DNA of 64,000 bases from Streptomyces sp. APSN-46.1 (GTDB lineage: Bacteria > Actinomycetota > Actinomycetes > Streptomycetales > Streptomycetaceae), in contig NZ_JALGRF010000017.1 of assembly GCF_022815725.1 (NCBI RefSeq), positions 1 to 64,000 on the forward strand, written 5' to 3'. Made by a program: the position numbers and the translations under genes. This document shows, piece after piece, positions 59,842-64,000 of the stretch; positions within the stretch are counted from its first letter, which is position 1; every line of letters begins with the position of its first letter. The notes below the pieces were generated by a model, which was given only the letters and a program-made list of their open reading frames with translations, had not been told where the DNA came from and made no database searches.

Positions 59842-60484
59842 TTCGGGTCACCCCCGCGGTGGTGGCCTGTCCGACCTCGACCGCGACCTCGACACCCTCG
59901 GGGAGGTAGATGTCGACGCGGGAGCCGAAGCGGATCAGACCGATGCGTTCGCCCTGCTCCACCTTGGTGCCGGCCGGCAGGTAGGGGACGATGCGCCGCG
60001 CGACGGCGCCGGCGATCTGCACCATCTCGATGTCGCCGAGCTCGGTGTCGAAGTGCCAGACAACGCGCTCGTTGTTCTCGCTCTCCTTGTTGAACGCCGG
60101 GACGAACCCGCCGGGGATGTGCTCCACGGACGTCACCGTGCCCGCGAGGGGCGCGCGGTTGACGTGGACGTTCAGCGGGCTCATGAAGATCGCGACGCGG
60201 GTGCGCCCGTCCTTCCACGGCATGATGCTCTGCACCACGCCGTCGGCGGGCGAGATGACACGGCCCTGGGTGATCTCACGCTCGGGGTCGCGGAAGAACC
60301 ACAGCATGCCCGCCGCGAGAGCGGTGGCGGGCACGGCCGCCGCGGCCCAGCGTCCGGACTTGCGAGCCCGGGTGAGGCTGAGCGCCGCGGTGGCGACGGT
60401 CGGCAGAAGCCACGGCGATGCTCCGCGTGCGAGACGTCCGTTGAGGAAGCCGACGCGAGGTGCAGAGGTTTGGCTGTGGGGCAT
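59828..60484 (-). CDS. psd: Phosphatidylserine decarboxylase
   Basis: 218-residue short-type (PSD-A) pyruvoyl enzyme giving phosphatidylethanolamine. The self-cleavage site is LIRFGSRVD, where Ser near 188 becomes the pyruvoyl group; FFRDPER, SPADGVVQ and FMSPLNVHVNR are the other family motifs. One N-terminal membrane helix (about 45-62). ATG at 60484 is supported by length, although a start 12 codons earlier is open. Confidence 0.93.
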   Translation of the reverse strand: MPHSQTSAPRVGFLNGRLARGASPWLLPTVATAALSLTRARKSGRWAAAAVPATALAAGMLWFFRDPEREITQGRVISPADGVVQSIMPWKDGRTRVAIFMSPLNVHVNRAPLAGTVTSVEHIPGGFVPAFNKESENNERVVWHFDTELGDIEMVQIAGAVARRIVPYLPAGTKVEQGERIGLIRFGSRVDIYLPEGVEVAVEVGQATTAGVTRIDRD

Positions 60485-60628
60485 GGATGACCTTCGTAGC
60501 GGGTGATTGCCGCGCCGCAAACGGGGGGACGGGACGGCGGCTTTACCGGAATGCTATCGGTTGCACGCAACAACTGGGCAAGCCAGAAGCCGAGTCGATG
60601 CCCGTTGGCCAGTGACTGGGTGTGACAC

Positions 60629-60663
60629 TTTTGCGACGAATCTCATGAAGATTCGTCGCAAAA
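60629..60663. terminator. Terminator after ethylmalonyl-CoA genes
   Basis: TTTTGCGACGAATCT, loop CATGA, and its perfect complement; 15-bp stem with an A/T run at both ends, so a near-classical intrinsic terminator on either strand. It follows the acyl-CoA dehydrogenase stop (60671, minus strand) by eight bases and is unusually AT-rich here. Confidence 0.88.
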
Positions 60664-60670
60664 GGAACAT

Positions 60671-61876
60671 TCAGCCCTGGAGTCGGTACTCCTCGAGCAG
60701 GCGTCGCCCGATGATCATTTTCTGAATCTCGGCGGTACCTTCACCGATCAACAGCATCGGGGCCTCCCGGTAGAGGCGCTCGATCTCGTACTCCTTCGAG
60801 AATCCGTATCCACCGTGGATACGGAAGGCGTCCTCCACTACCTCCTTGCAGTACTCGGAGGCGAGGTACTTCGCCATCCCTGCTTCGAGGTCGTTTCGTT
60901 CCCCGGAGTCCTTTTTGCGTGCTGCGTTCACCATCATCGCATGGGCGGCTTCGACCTTGGTAGCCATCTCGGCCAGCTTGAACTGGATGGCCTGGTGCTC
61001 GGCGATCGCCTTGCCGAAAGTGTGACGTTGCTGGGCATAAGAGACGCCCAGTTCGAACGCACGCTGAGCGACGCCGCAGCCACGCGCCGCCACGTTGACG
61101 CGGCCGACCTCGACCCCGTCCATCATTTGGTAAAACCCTCGGCCCGTCTGGCCGCCCAGCACGCGATTGGCCGGAATGCGCAGTCCGTCCATGATGAGCT
61201 CGGTCGTGTCGACGCCCTTGTAGCCCATCTTGTCGATCTTGCCGGGGATGGTCAGGCCCGGACGGACCTCACCGAAGCCCGGCTCCTTCTCGATCAGGAA
61301 GGTCGTCATCGACTTGTGGGGCGCGGTGCCCTCGGGGTGTCCTTCGTCACTCCGGACGAGGACCGCCACCAGGGTGGACGAGCCGCCGTTGGTGAGCCAC
61401 ATCTTCTGGCCGTTCAGGACGTACTCGTCGCCGTCCTTCACCGCCTTGGACGTGATGGCCGACACGTCCGAGCCCAGACCAGGCTCGGACATCGAGAACG
61501 CGCCGCGCACCTCGCCCAGGGCCATCCGCGGAAGGAAGTAGTCCTTCTGCTCCTGGGTACCGTGCTGCTTGAGCATGTACGCCACGATGAAGTGCGTGTT
61601 GATGATGCCCGAGACGGACATCCAGCCACGCGCTATCTCCTCGACGCACAGGGCGTAGGTGAGGAGCGACTCGCCCAGGCCCCCGTACTCCTCCGGGATC
61701 ATCAGGCCGAAGAGGCCGAGCTCCTTGAGGCCGTCGACGATCTGCTGCGGGTACTCGTCGCGGTGCTCCAGCTCGGTGGCGACCGGGATGATCTCCTTGT
61801 CGACGAACTCCCGGACGGTCTTGAGGATCTCCCGCTGGACGTCGTTGAGCCCGGCGGTCTGGGCGAGTCGGGCCAT
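60671..61876 (-). CDS. mcd: Acyl-CoA dehydrogenase, probable methylsuccinyl-CoA dehydrogenase
   Basis: 401 residues. Acyl-CoA dehydrogenase fold: GAFSMSEPGLGSDVSA (about 130) and MWLTNGGSSTLVA for FAD and substrate, DGLRIPANRVLG, and C-terminal RIHGGYGFSKEYEIERLYREA; Glu near 370 as base is plausible. In the ethylmalonyl-CoA pathway Mcd turns methylsuccinyl-CoA into mesaconyl-CoA; the neighbours mch, mcl and ecm make this the likely role. The Rhodobacter enzyme is longer, so the match is by context. Several codons (TTT, CAA, TCT, TAT) are unusual for this genome. Confidence 0.87.
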   Translation of the reverse strand: MARLAQTAGLNDVQREILKTVREFVDKEIIPVATELEHRDEYPQQIVDGLKELGLFGLMIPEEYGGLGESLLTYALCVEEIARGWMSVSGIINTHFIVAYMLKQHGTQEQKDYFLPRMALGEVRGAFSMSEPGLGSDVSAITSKAVKDGDEYVLNGQKMWLTNGGSSTLVAVLVRSDEGHPEGTAPHKSMTTFLIEKEPGFGEVRPGLTIPGKIDKMGYKGVDTTELIMDGLRIPANRVLGGQTGRGFYQMMDGVEVGRVNVAARGCGVAQRAFELGVSYAQQRHTFGKAIAEHQAIQFKLAEMATKVEAAHAMMVNAARKKDSGERNDLEAGMAKYLASEYCKEVVEDAFRIHGGYGFSKEYEIERLYREAPMLLIGEGTAEIQKMIIGRRLLEEYRLQG

Positions 61877-61878
61877 GG

Positions 61879-62391
61879 CTACTTCCCCTGTTCCTTCAGC
61901 TGCGGGCGGCCGGGCTGCTCGCCGCCGCGCTCCTTGATGTACGTCTCGGTCGGGACCATCACCTTGCGCCGGAAGACGCAGACGAGGGTGCCGTCCTGCT
62001 TGTAGCCCTTGGTCTCCACGTAGACGATGCCGCGGTCGTTCTTCGACTTCGACGGTGTCTTGTCGAGGACGGTGGTCTCGCCGTAGATGGTGTCGCCGTG
62101 GAAGGTCGGCGCCACGTGCCGCAGGGACTCGATCTCCAGGTTGGCGATGGCCTTCCCGGAGACGTCCGGCACCGACATGCCCAGCAGCAGGGAGTAGATG
62201 TAGTTGCCCACGACCACGTTCTTGCCGAAGTCGGTCGTGTTCTCCGCGTAGTTGCTGTCCATGTGGAGCGGGTGGTGGTTCATGGTCAGCAGACAGAAGA
62301 GGTGGTCGTCGTACTCGGTGACCGTCTTCCCGGGCCAGTGCTTGTAGACCGCCCCGACCTCGAACTCTTCGTACGTGCGTCCGAACTGCAT
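61879..62391 (-). CDS. mch: MaoC-family dehydratase, probable mesaconyl-CoA hydratase
   Basis: 170 residues with a single hot-dog domain. The hydratase-2 motif is in NHHPLHMDSNYAENTTDFGK (catalytic Asp/His around 38-42), GNYIYSLLLGM and FHGDTIYGETTVL follow. It should hydrate mesaconyl-CoA to beta-methylmalyl-CoA. It has only one such domain, about half the length of proteobacterial Mch, so it probably dimerises. Two bases separate its stop from the mcd start upstream of it in the same operon. Confidence 0.87.
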   Translation of the reverse strand: MQFGRTYEEFEVGAVYKHWPGKTVTEYDDHLFCLLTMNHHPLHMDSNYAENTTDFGKNVVVGNYIYSLLLGMSVPDVSGKAIANLEIESLRHVAPTFHGDTIYGETTVLDKTPSKSKNDRGIVYVETKGYKQDGTLVCVFRRKVMVPTETYIKERGGEQPGRPQLKEQGK

Positions 62392-62396
62392 GGGGA

Positions 62397-63371
62397 TCAG
62401 GCCTCCGGGATTTCGAACTTGCTCGTGCGCTGCATGCCGGCGGCGCGGCCCTTGCCCGCGACGACCAGGGCCATCTTGCGGCTGGCCTCGTCGATCATCT
62501 CGTCGCCGAGCATCGCCGAGCCCTTCTTGCCGCCGGCCTCGGAGGTGCACCAGTCGTACGCGTCGAGGATCAGCTCGGCGTGGTCGTAGTCCTCCTGGGA
62601 GGGGGAGAAGACCTCGTTGGCCGCGTCCACCTGGCCCGGGTGCAGCACCCACTTGCCGTCGAAGCCCAGCGCCGCCGCCCGGCCCGCCACCTCGCGGTAC
62701 GCGTCCACGTCGCGGATCTGGAGGAAGGGGCCGTCGATCGCCTGGAGGTTGTGCATGCGGGCCGCCATCAGGATCCGCATCAGGATGTAGTGGTAGGCGT
62801 CCGCGCCGTAGCCGGGCGGCTGCATGCCCACGACCAGCGTCTTCATGTTGATCGAGGCCATGAAGTCGGCCGGGCCGAAGATGATGGTCTCCAGCCGGGG
62901 CGAGGCGGCGGCGATCTCGTCGACGTTCACCAGGCCCTTGGCGTTCTCGATCTGCGCCTCGATGCCGATCTTGCCGACCTCGAAGCCCATCGTCTTCTCG
63001 ATCTGGGTCAGGAGGAGGTCGAGCGCCACGACCTGCTGGGCGTCCTGGACCTTCGGCAGCATGATGCAGTCGAGGTTCTGGCCCGCGCCCTCGACGACCG
63101 TGACGACATCGCGGTACGTCCAGTGGGTGGTCCAGTCGTTGACGCGCACGACCCGGGTCTTGCCCGTCCAGTCGCCGTTGTTCAGCGCGTCCACGATGGT
63201 GTGGCGGGCGCCTTCCTTGGCGAGCGGCGCGCAGGCGTCCTCCAGGTCCAGGAAGACCTGGTCGGCCGGCAGGCCCTGGGCCTTCTCCAGGAAGCGCGGG
63301 TTCGAACCCGGCACCGCGAGGCAGGAGCGACGCGGGCGAAGACGGTTCACCGGGTGGACTGGCGTGGTCAT
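62397..63371 (-). CDS. mcl: HpcH/HpaI-type CoA ester lyase (malyl/beta-methylmalyl-CoA lyase)
   Basis: 324 residues. RRSCLAVPGSNPRFLEKA (N-terminal, residue 14 on), VFLDLEDACAPLAK (metal-binding Glu and Asp, about 40), IGIEAQIENAKGLVN (about 135), FGPADFMASINM and WVLHPGQVDAANEVF are the CitE/Mcl motifs. It cleaves beta-methylmalyl-CoA to glyoxylate and propionyl-CoA. Overlaps the ecm stop by four bases and precedes mch by five bases. Confidence 0.91.
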   Translation of the reverse strand: MTTPVHPVNRLRPRRSCLAVPGSNPRFLEKAQGLPADQVFLDLEDACAPLAKEGARHTIVDALNNGDWTGKTRVVRVNDWTTHWTYRDVVTVVEGAGQNLDCIMLPKVQDAQQVVALDLLLTQIEKTMGFEVGKIGIEAQIENAKGLVNVDEIAAASPRLETIIFGPADFMASINMKTLVVGMQPPGYGADAYHYILMRILMAARMHNLQAIDGPFLQIRDVDAYREVAGRAAALGFDGKWVLHPGQVDAANEVFSPSQEDYDHAELILDAYDWCTSEAGGKKGSAMLGDEMIDEASRKMALVVAGKGRAAGMQRTSKFEIPEA

Positions 63372-64000
63372 GCGGGGACCTCCGTGCTTGCAACGATTTC
63401 GAGAGGGGCGAGCTTGTTGGCTTTGCGGATCTCGTCGACGATACGGCCGATGATCTCCGTGATGCCGAAGTCCTTCGGCGTGAAGACGGCGGCCACACCG
63501 GCCGCCTTCAGTGTCACGGCATCCGCGTTCGGAATGATGCCTCCGACGATGACGGGAATGTCACCCGCCCCCGCCGCGCGCAGGCGTTCGAGGACGTCCG
63601 GGACGAGTGCGCTGTGGGATCCGGACAGGATGGACAGTCCCACGCAGTGCACGTCCTCGGCCAGCGCCGCGGAGGAGATCTCCTCGGGCGTCAGCCGGAT
63701 GCCCTGGTAGACCACCTCGAAGCCGGCATCGCGGGCCCGGACGGCTATCTGCTCGGCGCCGTTGGAGTGCCCGTCCAGGCCGGGCTTGCCGACCAGCAGG
63801 CGCAGTCGGCCCGAGCCGAGCTCGTCGGCCGTACGGGCCACCTTCTCGCGGACCTCGTGCATCGGCGTACCGGGCTCGGCGGTGACCGCGACCGGGGCCG
63901 AGGAGACCCCGGTCGGGGCGCGGAACTCGCCGAACACCTCGCGCAGCGCGCTCGACCACTCGCCGGTGGTGACACCCGCCCGGGCGCACTCCAGGGTGGC
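63368..64000 (-). CDS. ecm: Ethylmalonyl-CoA mutase, C-terminal part (cut by window edge)
   Basis: 210 residues of the C-terminal part of a B12-dependent mutase; the start lies beyond the right edge (frame open to the last base). The cobalamin-binding DGHSNG (DxHxxG motif, His as lower cobalt ligand) is in KPGLDGHSNGAEQIA, with GLSILSGSHSALVPDV and VIVGGIIPN behind it. Ecm (MeaA) interconverts ethylmalonyl- and methylsuccinyl-CoA. Its coupling to mcl and the presence of mch and mcd confirm the ethylmalonyl-CoA pathway. Crotonyl-CoA carboxylase/reductase would be expected further right. Confidence 0.92.
   Translation of the reverse strand, partial: ATLECARAGVTTGEWSSALREVFGEFRAPTGVSSAPVAVTAEPGTPMHEVREKVARTADELGSGRLRLLVGKPGLDGHSNGAEQIAVRARDAGFEVVYQGIRLTPEEISSAALAEDVHCVGLSILSGSHSALVPDVLERLRAAGAGDIPVIVGGIIPNADAVTLKAAGVAAVFTPKDFGITEIIGRIVDEIRKANKLAPLEIVASTEVPA

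Overview
This window is a piece of a high-GC actinobacterial chromosome, almost certainly Streptomyces. The evidence is the strong G/C bias at third codon positions, frequent GTG and TTG starts, 4-base ATGA/GTGA start-stop overlaps, rare TTA codons, F420-linked enzymes, DmdR/IdeR-type iron boxes, SpoIIE-type phosphatases and a second MurJ-like protein. No tRNA, rRNA, CRISPR array, insertion sequence or prophage is visible. The gene order (allantoin genes, a sugar ABC/ROK operon, reductive pyrimidine genes, ogt/ada, psd/pssA, ethylmalonyl-CoA genes) fits what I remember of the S. coelicolor region around SCO6246-SCO6473; that comparison is from memory.

Layout. 1-3.8 kb: allantoin degradation (IclR regulator, allantoinase, allantoicase). 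3.9-7.7 kb: an SDR, a RibD/DHFR-like protein, an EamA exporter and a P450. 7.8-13.6 kb: a Gfo/Idh/MocA dehydrogenase divergent from a coupled operon of sugar-binding lipoprotein, permease, ATPase, ROK kinase and a membrane-anchored protein. 13.7-18.3 kb: MBL hydrolase, exonuclease III, a small conserved-type protein, an orphan amino-acid ABC ATPase and a secreted CocE-like hydrolase. 18.5-25.3 kb: MurJ paralogue behind a 20-codon coupled ORF, second P450, unknown membrane-anchored protein, gamma-glutamyltransferase with a TTA codon, and a methionine aminopeptidase divergent from a small XRE regulator across a perfect palindrome. 25.4-27.9 kb: a small membrane peptide, a PPOX protein and a low-complexity protein with a degenerate HTH and another early TTA codon.

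28-32.7 kb holds a reductive-pyrimidine type operon (carbon-nitrogen hydrolase, class III aminotransferase, dihydropyrimidinase, F420-type LLM oxidoreductase). 32.7-45.5 kb is the most interesting part: an iron-regulated NRPS-independent siderophore (NIS) locus. An ATP-grasp ligase, two IucA/IucC synthetases, an MFS exporter and a PLP decarboxylase form one operon in which every junction is a 4-base overlap. Divergent from it is a FhuF-like 2Fe-2S protein, followed by a siderophore-binding lipoprotein and a FecCD-type permease/permease/ATPase operon. Four candidate iron boxes sit in the two divergent promoter regions. Synthesis, export, uptake and reductive iron release are therefore encoded together.

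45.7-58.7 kb: an inositol-monophosphatase-like protein, a CrtI-like FAD oxidoreductase, a VOC protein, a macro-domain deacetylase, two convergent SpoIIE phosphatases, glycerate kinase, a NUDIX hydrolase, an unknown protein and an alkylation repair pair (Ogt and an Ada-AlkA fusion). 59-64 kb: psd-pssA (phosphatidylethanolamine synthesis), then the ethylmalonyl-CoA pathway genes mcd, mch, mcl and a truncated ecm running off the right edge. Perfect or near-perfect hairpins at many 3' ends act as likely terminators.
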